NCBI RefSeq assembly: GCF_900112005.1
Contig: NZ_FOKK01000017.1
Span: 1 to 64,000 of the forward strand
Source: Algoriphagus aquimarinus
GTDB taxonomy: Bacteria > Bacteroidota > Bacteroidia > Cytophagales > Cyclobacteriaceae
Reading direction: 5' to 3'
Length of the DNA stretch: 64,000 bases
Positions 55,708-64,000 of this stretch are shown here, piece by piece. The notes under the pieces were generated by a model. That model did not search any database and was not told where the DNA came from. It was given only the letters and a program-made list of their open reading frames with translations. The translations under genes and the position numbers were made by a program. Within the stretch, counting starts at the first letter, position 1; each line of letters begins with the position of its first letter.

Positions 55708-57294
55708 ATGGCACAAAATCTCATGACTCCAGGAGTCTACATTGAAGAGAAAAATGGGTTTCCAGGTTCTGTAGTGGAAGTTGCTACTGCTATTCCGGCT
55801 TTTATCGGTTATACGCAAAAAGCCTCAAGAAACGGGAAATCATTACTTAATCAGCCTACTCGGGTAACCTCATTTGCTGATTATTTAGCACTGTTTGGTG
55901 GAGCATTTGCTCCTAAGTTCACACTTTCTGATCCTGCTTCGGGTGATAGAAATCTGGTTTCAATCAACGGAGCAGAGAAAAACGTTGCTTACAAAACAGA
56001 CAACATCTTTTACTTGTATAGTAGCATTCGTTTATTTTATTCTAATGGGGGAGGTACCTGTTATATCGTTTCAGTAGGGACCTACGCAAACAAGGAAAGT
56101 CTTCCAATTGTCAAAGAAGAACTGCTAGGTACATCTAGAGATGCCAATGATAAAATTATAGAAGGAGGGCTTGCAAAACTGGCCAAAGAGTTAGAACCTA
56201 CTATGGTGGTTATTCCAGACGCGGTACATCTTGGAGAGGATGCGTATGAAGTTTATAAACAAGTCCTTGCGCACTGTGTGAAAATGCAAAGTAGATTCGG
56301 CATTTTTGATCTTTTTGACGGGTACAATGCTCGTGAAATGGATGTTAATAACGTCAATGTTTTCCGTGAAAAAATTGGTTCAGAATACCTCAGTTACGCT
56401 GCTGCCTATTATCCATGGTTAGAAACCAATATTGTTTCTAAATCGGAGGTTACCTTCAAAAATCTTGATGAATCGATAGATCTAACGGCAATACTCCCAG
56501 AAGCTCGGGCTGTTGATCTTGTAAGCAAATTTCCAAAAACAGAAGATGAGTTCAAGGCTAAACTTATAGCTGACAAACCTAACCTTAGTGATGAGGAAGT
56601 AGTACTTGAATTGCCTAAATACATAGCAAATCAAGAGAACAATTATCATTTGGGCTTGATAGCTACTAGTCCTACTTATTCTACTCTTTTGGATGAGATT
56701 CGTGCAACTATGAATCTTTTGCCTACTGCCGGAGCTATGGCTGGAATCTACACTATGGTAGATAATAGTAGAGGTGTATGGAAAGCCCCTGCAAACATCA
56801 GCTTAAATGCAGTAGTGAAGCCATCAGTTAATATTACCCATGATCAGCAAGAGGATCTAAATGTCAATGCACTTTCAGGAAAGTCTATCAATGCTATTAG
56901 GACTTTTCCGGGTGTAGGTACGCTAGTTTGGGGAGGCAGAACGCTGGATGGCAATAGTCTGGATTGGAAATATATCAATGTAAGAAGGACTATTATCATG
57001 TTGGAGCAATCCATCAAGCTGGCTTTAAGAGCCTATGTCTTTGAACCAAATGATGCCAATACTTGGGTAACGGTGAAAAGCATGGTTAATAATTTTCTTA
57101 CGGAGAAATGGAAACAAGGTGCATTGGCAGGAGCATCCACCGATGATGCCTTCGATGTTCAGATCGGCTTGGGTACTACAATGACAGCATTGGATATTCT
57201 AGAAGGTAAAATGTTGATTTCAGTCAAATTGGCGATTGTAAGGCCTGCTGAATTCATCGTAGTGACATTTGAACAACAAATGCAAAAATCATAA
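55708..57294 (+). CDS. Contractile sheath protein
   Basis: 528 residues. Begins with the sheath hallmark TPGVYIEEKNGFPGSVVEVATAIPAFIGYT and ends with the conserved phage-sheath C-terminal domain (FPGVGTLVWGGRTLDG, WKYINVRRTIIMLEQSIK, VRPAEFIVVTFEQQ). This is the contractile outer sheath in eCIS, R-pyocins and T4-like tails. Only one sheath gene is present, while Afp and PVC clusters have three. The middle (about 250-300) is the variable, surface-exposed region. Confidence 0.95.
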   Translation: MAQNLMTPGVYIEEKNGFPGSVVEVATAIPAFIGYTQKASRNGKSLLNQPTRVTSFADYLALFGGAFAPKFTLSDPASGDRNLVSINGAEKNVAYKTDNIFYLYSSIRLFYSNGGGTCYIVSVGTYANKESLPIVKEELLGTSRDANDKIIEGGLAKLAKELEPTMVVIPDAVHLGEDAYEVYKQVLAHCVKMQSRFGIFDLFDGYNAREMDVNNVNVFREKIGSEYLSYAAAYYPWLETNIVSKSEVTFKNLDESIDLTAILPEARAVDLVSKFPKTEDEFKAKLIADKPNLSDEEVVLELPKYIANQENNYHLGLIATSPTYSTLLDEIRATMNLLPTAGAMAGIYTMVDNSRGVWKAPANISLNAVVKPSVNITHDQQEDLNVNALSGKSINAIRTFPGVGTLVWGGRTLDGNSLDWKYINVRRTIIMLEQSIKLALRAYVFEPNDANTWVTVKSMVNNFLTEKWKQGALAGASTDDAFDVQIGLGTTMTALDILEGKMLISVKLAIVRPAEFIVVTFEQQMQKS

Positions 57295-57331
57295 CTAAAT
57301 CATTTTAACAACACTTTTAATTTAAATAATC

Positions 57332-57787
57332 ATGGCAGGAGAAGCACAAGACAATGTATGGCCATTACCTAAGTTTTATTTTCAGGTAGATTGGGGAAGT
57401 AGTAATACGAATTTGTCTTTCCAAGAGATCAGTGGTTTAGAGACTGAAACTCAACCAATAGAATACAGGCATGGAAACAGTCCCGTTTTTTCCACGATTA
57501 ACATGCCCGGAATAGTCAAAAACGGCAAAGTGACTATGAAAAAAGGAGTTTTTGTAAAAGACAACAACTTTTTTGATTGGTATAGCAAGATCAAAATGAA
57601 CACCATAGAACGGCAGACTGTAGTAATTAAACTTCTGGACGAATCCGGTGCTCCAACGATGACCTGGCAATTAAATAATGCTTGGCCGACAAAGATCAGC
57701 TCTACAGACCTCAAGTCAGAGGGGAATGAAGTGGCAATTGAGAGTATTGAGATATCTCATGAGGGACTTGTGATAGCTAATAGCTAA
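57332..57787 (+). CDS. Inner tube protein (T4 gp19-like, first copy)
   Basis: 151 residues of the TIGR02241/T4-like tail-tube family: WPLPKFYFQVDWG start, ISGLETETQPIEYRHG, and the GNEVAIESIEISHEG C-terminal strand. It makes the hollow tube through which cargo passes. It lies 37 bases downstream of the sheath gene. A second paralogue follows at once. Confidence 0.92.
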   Translation: MAGEAQDNVWPLPKFYFQVDWGSSNTNLSFQEISGLETETQPIEYRHGNSPVFSTINMPGIVKNGKVTMKKGVFVKDNNFFDWYSKIKMNTIERQTVVIKLLDESGAPTMTWQLNNAWPTKISSTDLKSEGNEVAIESIEISHEGLVIANS

Positions 57788-57792
57788 TCAGA

Positions 57793-58248
57793 ATGGACTA
57801 CGGTTTTTTTAAGGATGACTATGCTCCACCTACTGCTTTCTATTTCAATGTCAAGTTTTTCAAGCTTACCGAAATGGATAGCAGTTTTCAGGAGGTCTCC
57901 GGCCTTAAAGTCTCAGTAAAAGTTACAGAAAAGAAGGAAGGTGGAGATAATGACAATGTTCATTATCTCCCTAACCCTCCAGTATATTCTGATCTAGTAT
58001 TGAAAAGGTGCTTGCTTCCCAATTCTCAACTTACTGAATGGTGCACCGATGCACTTGAGCGCTTCAAATTTGATCCATTGGACTTACAGATTATCCTTTT
58101 GGGACCTGATAGGGAAAATATGGCCTCTTGGACAGTGTCGAATGCATATCCAATTTCTTGGGAACTGTCCACGCTGAACAGTACTAAAAACGAATTGGTC
58201 ATTGAAACACTTACACTGAAGTATAACAAATTTGTAAAAGATACTTAA
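57793..58248 (+). CDS. Inner tube protein (gp19-like, second copy)
   Basis: Also 151 residues and the same fold (TAFYFNVKFFKL, VSGLKVSVKVTEKKEGGD, LSTLNSTKNELVIETLTLKYN), but clearly diverged from the first copy. Paired tube genes are usual in eCIS, where the second copy often forms the first ring at the baseplate. Gap 5 bases to the first copy. Confidence 0.92.
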   Translation: MDYGFFKDDYAPPTAFYFNVKFFKLTEMDSSFQEVSGLKVSVKVTEKKEGGDNDNVHYLPNPPVYSDLVLKRCLLPNSQLTEWCTDALERFKFDPLDLQIILLGPDRENMASWTVSNAYPISWELSTLNSTKNELVIETLTLKYNKFVKDT

Positions 58249-58251
58249 GGT

Positions 58252-58434
58252 ATGACGCTAATAATTAAAGAATTAACCATAAGAGGCGAGGTGATTGGTG
58301 ATGATACTTCCTCTAATAAAGGCAAGTTTTCCGACGCTGAACTTTTGATTTTGATGGAGGCAATCAAGAAAGAAATAAGGGAAGAATGCATTGAAAAATT
58401 TCATGAGTTAGTCGATAAGCATTTGATAAGATAA
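58252..58434 (+). CDS. DUF5908 small eCIS protein
   Basis: 60 residues. The pattern LIIKELTIRGEV then a helix of about 30 residues (AELLILMEAIKKEIREECIEKF) is that of DUF5908, a short conserved gene found between tube and LysM genes in eCIS clusters. It is squeezed between tube 2 (3-base gap) and the LysM gene (1-base gap). Role not established, likely baseplate-tube adaptor. Short but well supported by context. Confidence 0.85.
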   Translation: MTLIIKELTIRGEVIGDDTSSNKGKFSDAELLILMEAIKKEIREECIEKFHELVDKHLIR

Positions 58435-58435
58435 G

Positions 58436-59098
58436 ATGGAAAGTGGGAAACTGACCAAAATGAAAGTGATTGGATACAAGGAGTCTGATTATTCGGCAGA
58501 AATTGGCGAATATGAGGTTCTTGTGAATCCTGATAACTATAAGGATAAAGCGGAATTACGATACAGTTCGAATTCTTCACCTATTGGGACTTCCATGGAA
58601 TCTGTGAAATTTCGAGGTGCTGGTGCCCACGAATTTGAGATTAATTTTTTCTTTGATGGGACAGGAGTGATGACCAAACAAAAAGTTGATGATCAGATCA
58701 ATCAATTAAAAAGTTTGATTTTCACTTATAATGGGGATATACACGAACCAAACTATGTAAAGATATTTTGGGGAACGCAGTTCCTGTTTCAGGGTAGATT
58801 GAAGACTTGGCAGCCTACCTACACCATGATGGATCCAGACGGCACTCCGCTGAGAGCTGAGATTGCCTGTGTTTTTATTTATTCCATTACCCCAAAGAAA
58901 AAAGCACTATTAGAGAATAAGAACTCTTCCGACCTCACGCATATCAGAGAGGTAAAGATGGGTGATCACTTACCTGCCATGTGCTATAAGATCTATGGAG
59001 AAAGTAAATATTATATACAGGTAGCACGCTACAATGGGATTAGTAATTTCCGAAGCATTTTACCTGGTGATCAAATTATTTTCCCACCTATTATTTAG
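58436..59098 (+). CDS. LysM-domain baseplate/tube adaptor (Afp7-like)
   Basis: 220 residues. The N-terminal part (about 1-150) resembles the tube-extension fold of CIS proteins such as Afp7. The C-terminal 60 residues form a LysM domain (REVKMGDHLPAMCYKIYGESKYYIQVARYNGI then a GDQIIFPPII ending). It links the tube to the spike and baseplate. Its ATG follows the DUF5908 stop after one base. Confidence 0.88.
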   Translation: MESGKLTKMKVIGYKESDYSAEIGEYEVLVNPDNYKDKAELRYSSNSSPIGTSMESVKFRGAGAHEFEINFFFDGTGVMTKQKVDDQINQLKSLIFTYNGDIHEPNYVKIFWGTQFLFQGRLKTWQPTYTMMDPDGTPLRAEIACVFIYSITPKKKALLENKNSSDLTHIREVKMGDHLPAMCYKIYGESKYYIQVARYNGISNFRSILPGDQIIFPPII

Positions 59099-59101
59099 TC
59101 T

Positions 59102-60898
59102 ATGATCAAACTAGAGGAAAATCCAGATGTACTTAGTTTCGAGATTTCGGTCAATGGACAGGTGTTGGATAGTACCGTAGAAATCATTTCGATTCAAATT
59201 GAACAAGAGCTAAATCGTATCTCTTCAGCAATGATTAGAATTTCGGATGGGGGGGCTTTTGGTGTTTCTAACGAGTTATTCTCCAATAGCGACGGAGAAG
59301 ATTTTGTTCCTGGAAATGATATTGAAATAAGTCTTGGTTACGGAGACAAGAGAAAATCTGTATTTAAAGGTATTGTGCTAAGTCAGCGTTTGATGGTGAA
59401 AAAATCAACTTCATATCTTCAGATTCTATGCAAAGACAAAGCCTTTCTTCTGACTAAATCTAGATCAAATATGATTATGGATTCAAGTTCAGATGATGAA
59501 TTGTTCAAGTCATTGGCTAGTAAAGCTGGAGTTTCAATTGAATCAGCGTCTGCCGAAAAGTTACTATATCCATTAGTTCAACATAATTCAACTGATTGGG
59601 ATTACTTAGTGATCAGATCTGAAATTAGTAACTTCTACGTAGTCACAGATAGTAATAAGTTAGTCATCAAAAAATTTGATTTCAGTGAATCTGCGGTTGC
59701 AAATCTTTCGGCCGATAGCGTCGCAATTGAAGTGGACTTAGATCTAAATGGGGAGAATCTCTATTCTGATTTTGAATTTAATGCTTGGGATAGTTCTAGC
59801 CAAGAGATCATCCAGAACAAAGGGGGGTTAGCTGACGGGATTTCTCAAGGGAATCTTTCTGCGGTCAAGATAGCATCTGACCTAAATATGCCTGCTATGA
59901 ATAAGTATGCTTCCGCCGAACTCGTTCAATCGGAGTTAGTAGCATACACCAATAGCTGGATCAGTAAGACAATGCTATCCAAAATCCAGGGGAAAATTAA
60001 AGTTCCTGGAACGTCAAGTGTAAAAGTGGGTGAGCTCATCGAATTAAGTAATTTTTCAAAGAGGTTCAATGGGAAAGCTTTTGTCTCAAAAATCATAAAC
60101 CAAGTAGAAGAGGGAAGTTGGTTGACTACCTTATTTCTTGGAATGAATTCTAGATGGCATTCTTCTCTTCCAGATATTGAAGATGATGACGCAATCGGGC
60201 TATTACCTGCGGCAAGAGGAATGCAAATCGGAAAAGTAAAAAAGATCGATGCAGATCCTAGTGACTCATTCAGGGTACAAGTGGAGCTTCCTACTTCTTC
60301 CAATGCAGATCAGAAAAACACCATTTGGGCAAGAATAGCTTTTCCCTATGCTTCATCAGATGCCGGATTCTTCTTTTTCCCTGAAATTGGAGATGAAGTA
60401 TTGATCAGCTTTCTCGGGAATGATCCTCGTTTTCCTGTGATTACCGGTAGTCTATATTCTCCTAAGAATGTACCAAAACATACGCCTTCGGAAAAAAATG
60501 AATTCAAATCTATTTTTTCCAAATCGGGTATTTCTATCACGTTTGATGATGATAAAAAGATTCTGACCGCCGAGACTCCCGGTGGACATTCAGCAGTATT
60601 CAGTGACGACGACAAGTCGATAACATTAAAGGATAGTAATGGGAATGAATTTGTACTAAATGACAGTGGCGTAAAAATTTCCAGTGTTAAAGATATTACA
60701 CTAGATGCTCAAGGTTCTGTGAGTATCAGTGCTAATCAAGATATTAAGCTCTCTGCCAGTGGGGGAGACCTAAAAGGGGAAGGATTAAATGTCGAGATGT
60801 CGGGTCAGATTGGATTTAAAGGAAAAGGATCAGCAACAGCTGAATTATCAGCCTCAGGTCAAACGACTGTAAAAGGCTCAATAGTCATGATAAATTAA
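59102..60898 (+). CDS. VgrG-like central spike protein (Afp8-like)
   Basis: 598 residues. Residues about 1-355 correspond to the gp27/GPD-like domain, an OB-fold (about 375-460: GMQIGKVKKIDADPSD, FPEIGDEVLISFLGNDPRFPV) is gp5-like, and the C-terminal part is a beta-helix (repeated NGNEFVL, VKISSVKDITLDAQG). The trimer forms the needle base that pierces the target envelope. It is followed by the PAAR tip gene after 7 bases. Confidence 0.93.
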   Translation: MIKLEENPDVLSFEISVNGQVLDSTVEIISIQIEQELNRISSAMIRISDGGAFGVSNELFSNSDGEDFVPGNDIEISLGYGDKRKSVFKGIVLSQRLMVKKSTSYLQILCKDKAFLLTKSRSNMIMDSSSDDELFKSLASKAGVSIESASAEKLLYPLVQHNSTDWDYLVIRSEISNFYVVTDSNKLVIKKFDFSESAVANLSADSVAIEVDLDLNGENLYSDFEFNAWDSSSQEIIQNKGGLADGISQGNLSAVKIASDLNMPAMNKYASAELVQSELVAYTNSWISKTMLSKIQGKIKVPGTSSVKVGELIELSNFSKRFNGKAFVSKIINQVEEGSWLTTLFLGMNSRWHSSLPDIEDDDAIGLLPAARGMQIGKVKKIDADPSDSFRVQVELPTSSNADQKNTIWARIAFPYASSDAGFFFFPEIGDEVLISFLGNDPRFPVITGSLYSPKNVPKHTPSEKNEFKSIFSKSGISITFDDDKKILTAETPGGHSAVFSDDDKSITLKDSNGNEFVLNDSGVKISSVKDITLDAQGSVSISANQDIKLSASGGDLKGEGLNVEMSGQIGFKGKGSATAELSASGQTTVKGSIVMIN

Positions 60899-60905
60899 AG
60901 AAAAT

Positions 60906-61205
60906 ATGCCTCCAGCAGCCAGACTTACAGATATGCATACTTGTCCCATGTTAACACCAGGATTGCCACCTATTCCTCATGTGGGCGGGCCAATAGTAGG
61001 GCCTGGTGCTCCTACGGTTTTGATAGGTAGTCTTCCTGCAGCCAAAGTGGGTGATATGCTAGTATGCGTAGGCCCTCCCGATTCTATAGTTAAGGGATCA
61101 GCCACAGTAATGATCATGGGAATGCCAGCAGCCAGAATGGGAGACTCTACTGCGCACGGTGGGTCTATTATTTTAGGCTGCCCTACAGTTATTATAGGAG
61201 GTTAA
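60906..61205 (+). CDS. PAAR-repeat spike tip
   Basis: 99 residues. It begins MPPAARLTDMHTCP and then shows the PAAR pattern (GGPIVGPGAPTVLIGSLPAAKVGD, GMPAARMGDSTAHGG). The conserved His and Cys bind the metal at the conical tip that caps the spike. No toxin domain is fused to it. Confidence 0.93.
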   Translation: MPPAARLTDMHTCPMLTPGLPPIPHVGGPIVGPGAPTVLIGSLPAAKVGDMLVCVGPPDSIVKGSATVMIMGMPAARMGDSTAHGGSIILGCPTVIIGG

Positions 61206-61210
61206 ATTAG

Positions 61211-61624
61211 ATGGAAACTAACGAAAATGCATTTTTAGGTTTAGGGTGGTCATTTCCACCTGCGTTCGATCAAGATTATAAAAAGGTAATCATGGTCGCA
61301 GGTGAAGAGGATATCATGGAAAGTATATCTATCATATTGGGGACAATACCTACTGAGCGAGTCATGTATCCAAAGTTTGGTTGTGGTATTCTCAAATATG
61401 TGTTCGAAACGAATGATCCAACTGTATATACCATGATCAGAGATACAATTTTTGATGCCTTACTTTACTATGAACCCCGTATTAAGGTGACAGAAATTCT
61501 ATTTGATAAAGCAGAACTCTTCGAGGGAATACTCCGGATATCCATTACGTATACCATCATTATTACGAATACAAGACACAATATGGTATACCCCTTTTAT
61601 ATAAATGAAGGCACAAACCTTTAA
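61211..61624 (+). CDS. gp25/GPW-type baseplate wedge protein
   Basis: 137 residues. It matches GPW_gp25: GLGWSFPPAF at the start, EDIMESISIILGTIPTERVM, and the YPKFGCGILKYVFE helix. It joins the sheath to the baseplate. The start follows PAAR after 5 bases. Confidence 0.9.
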   Translation: METNENAFLGLGWSFPPAFDQDYKKVIMVAGEEDIMESISIILGTIPTERVMYPKFGCGILKYVFETNDPTVYTMIRDTIFDALLYYEPRIKVTEILFDKAELFEGILRISITYTIIITNTRHNMVYPFYINEGTNL

Positions 61625-61635
61625 AGTTATTTACG

Positions 61636-64000
61636 ATGTCAAAAGGAATTAATCAATTGGGAAGAGTGCCTCAGGAATTAAGACGTTCCTATGTGCTTCC
61701 TGATGAGCGCACCTTTTTTGATCTAATAGATTTTACGCTTAAGTACTCAGAAAAAGTAAATTTTTTCGACTTTTCAAATACCCCAAATAATTCATGGAGG
61801 TCATTTTTGATGAGTGATTTTTTATTCATAATCGCATCTATCGCAGGTCAAGATATTTCTTATTACAAAGTAAGGCATGAGGCTCTAAAATTACAGTTAG
61901 AGGAAAGCGCGAAGAGGAAAAAAGAAGAGTTGATTTCACAGCAAAGTGCCAATTTATTGGCACTGGCCAAAAACTTATTTGATTGGGAAGAATCACTTTT
62001 AGCAAGCGGATATAAGGGAGTTATTTTAAAAGAATTAAAAAATGCTTCAAGCTATCTGGAAACAGATATTCGAAAACTAATACAATTACAATCTAAGTTT
62101 TCTGAATCCAGTTTCAATTTTTACCCAGGTAACTCTATGGATAAATCCCCTGCGGATTTGGACGAACTTTTTAAATTGTTTTACAAAAATGTGATGTTTG
62201 TCCAAGAGAAAGCATCTCAAAAGTTTGATTTGGATCAGATTGAATCCAATCAACACCAGCCGCATATTGGCTTGATAATTTCATTTTTGAAACTCTTTCA
62301 AGAGGTTCAAAATCAGCAGAACAACCTACTTGAGAGACACCTTGATTATTATTATCAAGAGATTTTGGGACAGATGCCTGCTGAACCTAAACCTGCAACG
62401 GCCTACCTAGGAATTGAATCCCTCGGACTTGAGTTTCTTCCAGCAAATACACAGGTAGAGATGAAAACGGAAGCCAAATCTTCGCTGACATTTAATACGT
62501 TGACTGATACGCCAGTTAGTCAAGCTAAAATCACTGAGATTTGGACAGTTTATCAAAATACATATTCTCCTTTTACAGATAATGTATTCGATCAGGAATC
62601 AGAACTCAATTCCATTTTTGATGAATGCCTTTACCAAGGGGAACCTTGTTCTTCTGTTGATTTTACAAATCATAAGGGTGGATATCCTATGGTATTGGGG
62701 GAAGATCAGGAATCATTGGGGAAGAAGGAAAGAACCGTGTTTCCCAGTGATATTGGTTTGGTGATTACCTCTCCCGTTTTGATTTTGGCAGAGGGTGAGC
62801 ACAGAATCAAAATCTCTATTCAGCTCACTTCAGATTCTTTCATAGCTATTCAAAACCTGCTAGCATCTCTTCTTACTCAAAAAAGAGAATCAGAAAGTGG
62901 GGATATTTCTGATTTGGAAAAAAAATCATTCTTTCAAGCATTTTTTAATAAGGCTCTTAATGTCTCTGTTACAGGGATGAAAGGTTGGGTAAACCTGAGC
63001 TATAGCTATTTCTCGGTGGACATCAAAACGCATAAACTAGAACTCTTTTTGGAACCAGAGTATCCGAATGAGTTTCTCGTACCTTTTGATGAGAAAATTC
63101 ATGGAGGATTTAGTGGAACAGCCTGGCCTTGTGTGCGTCTTTTGATAAATAATTTTGCTTCACTTCCATCTTACAAGCCACTGAAGCTGCTAAAAATCAA
63201 GGAAATAGAAATTGAAACTCAGTCTGCAAATAGCTCAGTTGCTATTCTAGCTTCAAATCAATTGGGGAAATTGGATGTGTCTAATCCATTTCAGCCTTTT
63301 GGTCCACTACCAGGATTTGATTCCTATTTTAAAATCTACAGCCCGTTAATTTTAAATCGTCATCTTCAAAATCTTCAATTAAATCTGTATTGGACAGGGC
63401 TTCCCAAAAGTAGAAAAGGGTTTGAATCTTATTACAAGGGATATCCTGAGCAGATCAACAACGAAAGTTTTCAGGCTGATTTATTATCCTTTCAAAAGCA
63501 TTTTCTTAATCAGGACGTTGATGCGAAAGACAAGCAAACGGTTTCATTATTTGAGACCAAAAAATCAGGTGATGGATCCTTGGAGGCTAATAAACACATA
63601 AATGTCAATATTAAGCTTTTAGAAACTTCGAATTTTCCTGTGTTAGGTAATCCAATCTATCGTGGAAAGGAACCTGCATTTTTTCTGAAGTTGAAGGAAC
63701 CGAGAAGTATGATTTTTGGTCATCAGATCTATCCAGAACTTTTTACCAGAGCATCTCTTCGCAAAGGGTTTTTCAAGAAAGAAACGGCTATAGTTCCAAA
63801 CCTCCCTTATACTCCCACCTTGGATCATATTGATGTTTTGTATTCCAATTGGGCCAAAGAAAATCTATCACGCTCTAATTCTGAAGACCAAGACAGTATA
63901 AAATTGATCCATATATACCCATTTGGATACGAAGAGGTTTATCCCGGAAGTAAGAAAGGTTTTGAATTTCTTATGCCTCAAATTAATAGAAAAGGGAACC
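61636..64000 (+). CDS. Large baseplate J-like protein, partial
   Basis: Open at the window end: 788 codons from the ATG giving MSKGINQLGR. It is preceded by an 11-base gap after gp25. Position after gp25 and size beyond 780 residues fit the J-like baseplate protein (Afp11 equivalent). Sequence such as ATAYLGIESLGLEFLPA and GGFSGTAWPCVRL looks structural, with no enzymatic motif. In AlgoCIS the baseplate has large extensions forming a cage, which this long protein could provide. It is the last gene in view, and the frame stays open with no frameshift visible. Confidence 0.75.
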   Translation, partial: MSKGINQLGRVPQELRRSYVLPDERTFFDLIDFTLKYSEKVNFFDFSNTPNNSWRSFLMSDFLFIIASIAGQDISYYKVRHEALKLQLEESAKRKKEELISQQSANLLALAKNLFDWEESLLASGYKGVILKELKNASSYLETDIRKLIQLQSKFSESSFNFYPGNSMDKSPADLDELFKLFYKNVMFVQEKASQKFDLDQIESNQHQPHIGLIISFLKLFQEVQNQQNNLLERHLDYYYQEILGQMPAEPKPATAYLGIESLGLEFLPANTQVEMKTEAKSSLTFNTLTDTPVSQAKITEIWTVYQNTYSPFTDNVFDQESELNSIFDECLYQGEPCSSVDFTNHKGGYPMVLGEDQESLGKKERTVFPSDIGLVITSPVLILAEGEHRIKISIQLTSDSFIAIQNLLASLLTQKRESESGDISDLEKKSFFQAFFNKALNVSVTGMKGWVNLSYSYFSVDIKTHKLELFLEPEYPNEFLVPFDEKIHGGFSGTAWPCVRLLINNFASLPSYKPLKLLKIKEIEIETQSANSSVAILASNQLGKLDVSNPFQPFGPLPGFDSYFKIYSPLILNRHLQNLQLNLYWTGLPKSRKGFESYYKGYPEQINNESFQADLLSFQKHFLNQDVDAKDKQTVSLFETKKSGDGSLEANKHINVNIKLLETSNFPVLGNPIYRGKEPAFFLKLKEPRSMIFGHQIYPELFTRASLRKGFFKKETAIVPNLPYTPTLDHIDVLYSNWAKENLSRSNSEDQDSIKLIHIYPFGYEEVYPGSKKGFEFLMPQINRKGN

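Noticed and set aside
50233..64000. Prophage or R-type pyocin
   Set aside because: No capsid, portal, terminase, integrase or lysis genes are visible. AAA+ ATPase, DUF4255, DUF5908 and DUF4157 genes point to an eCIS.

Overview
The window looks like a chromosomal segment of a Bacteroidota bacterium, most likely order Cytophagales and close to Cyclobacteriaceae/Algoriphagus. This is inferred from family content: type IX secretion (T9SS) sorting domains of both common types, a PorP/SprF protein, many lipoproteins with short N-termini, weak ribosome binding sites, an AT-rich composition, and an extracellular contractile injection system (eCIS) laid out as in Bacteroidota. No database search was possible, so the genus is a suggestion only.

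Bases 1-25,600 are mostly housekeeping. An Rnk/GreA-like factor converges on a long minus-strand run: globin, plsC-like acyltransferase, gatC, a membrane TPR protein, a LolD-type ATPase, cobalamin adenosyltransferase and branched-chain aminotransferase. Then come NfeD protease, a LysM protein, a TIGR02757 protein, an ATP-grasp enzyme, leucyl aminopeptidase, a CBM48-type esterase and AceK. A plus-strand group follows with a lipoprotein, a Nudix CoA pyrophosphatase, a DUF819 permease and a [2Fe-2S] thioredoxin-like protein. Next are a convergent lipoprotein, a LuxE-like enzyme, a 39-residue lipoprotein, an NtrC-type regulator without a DNA-binding domain, the RNase P RNA gene, and DUF4442 and DUF3109 proteins.

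Bases 25,900-47,200 form a surface and gliding module. A LytTR regulator and a large sensor kinase are divergent. They are followed by a 776-residue T9SS protein, a 4003-residue repeat adhesin ending in a CHU_C (type B) sorting domain, a PorP/SprF protein and an OmpA/TPR/PD40 lipoprotein. The last three are packed as a probable operon: substrate, its outer-membrane partner and a peptidoglycan anchor. The smaller protein shares its N-terminal module with the giant adhesin, which carries four copies.

Bases 47,300-50,200 are sparse and look worn: a degenerate histidine-kinase ATPase fragment, about 800 bases with no gene, a cupin protein, and an FAD-linked oxidase that has lost its N-terminal third.

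Bases 50,233-64,000 hold an eCIS locus that runs off the end. It starts with a DUF4157 (HEAWH) protein, probably cargo or effector, and an AAA+ ATPase. An opposite-strand membrane coiled-coil gene follows. Then come a DUF4255 cap protein, an unrecognised 327-residue protein, sheath, two tube proteins, DUF5908, a LysM adaptor, a VgrG-like spike, PAAR tip, gp25 baseplate protein and an incomplete large baseplate protein. The baseplate J-like gene is open at the window end. Tape measure and tail-fibre genes are not in view. The least explained parts of this system are the variable half of the DUF4157 protein, the 327-residue protein and the opposite-strand coiled-coil gene.
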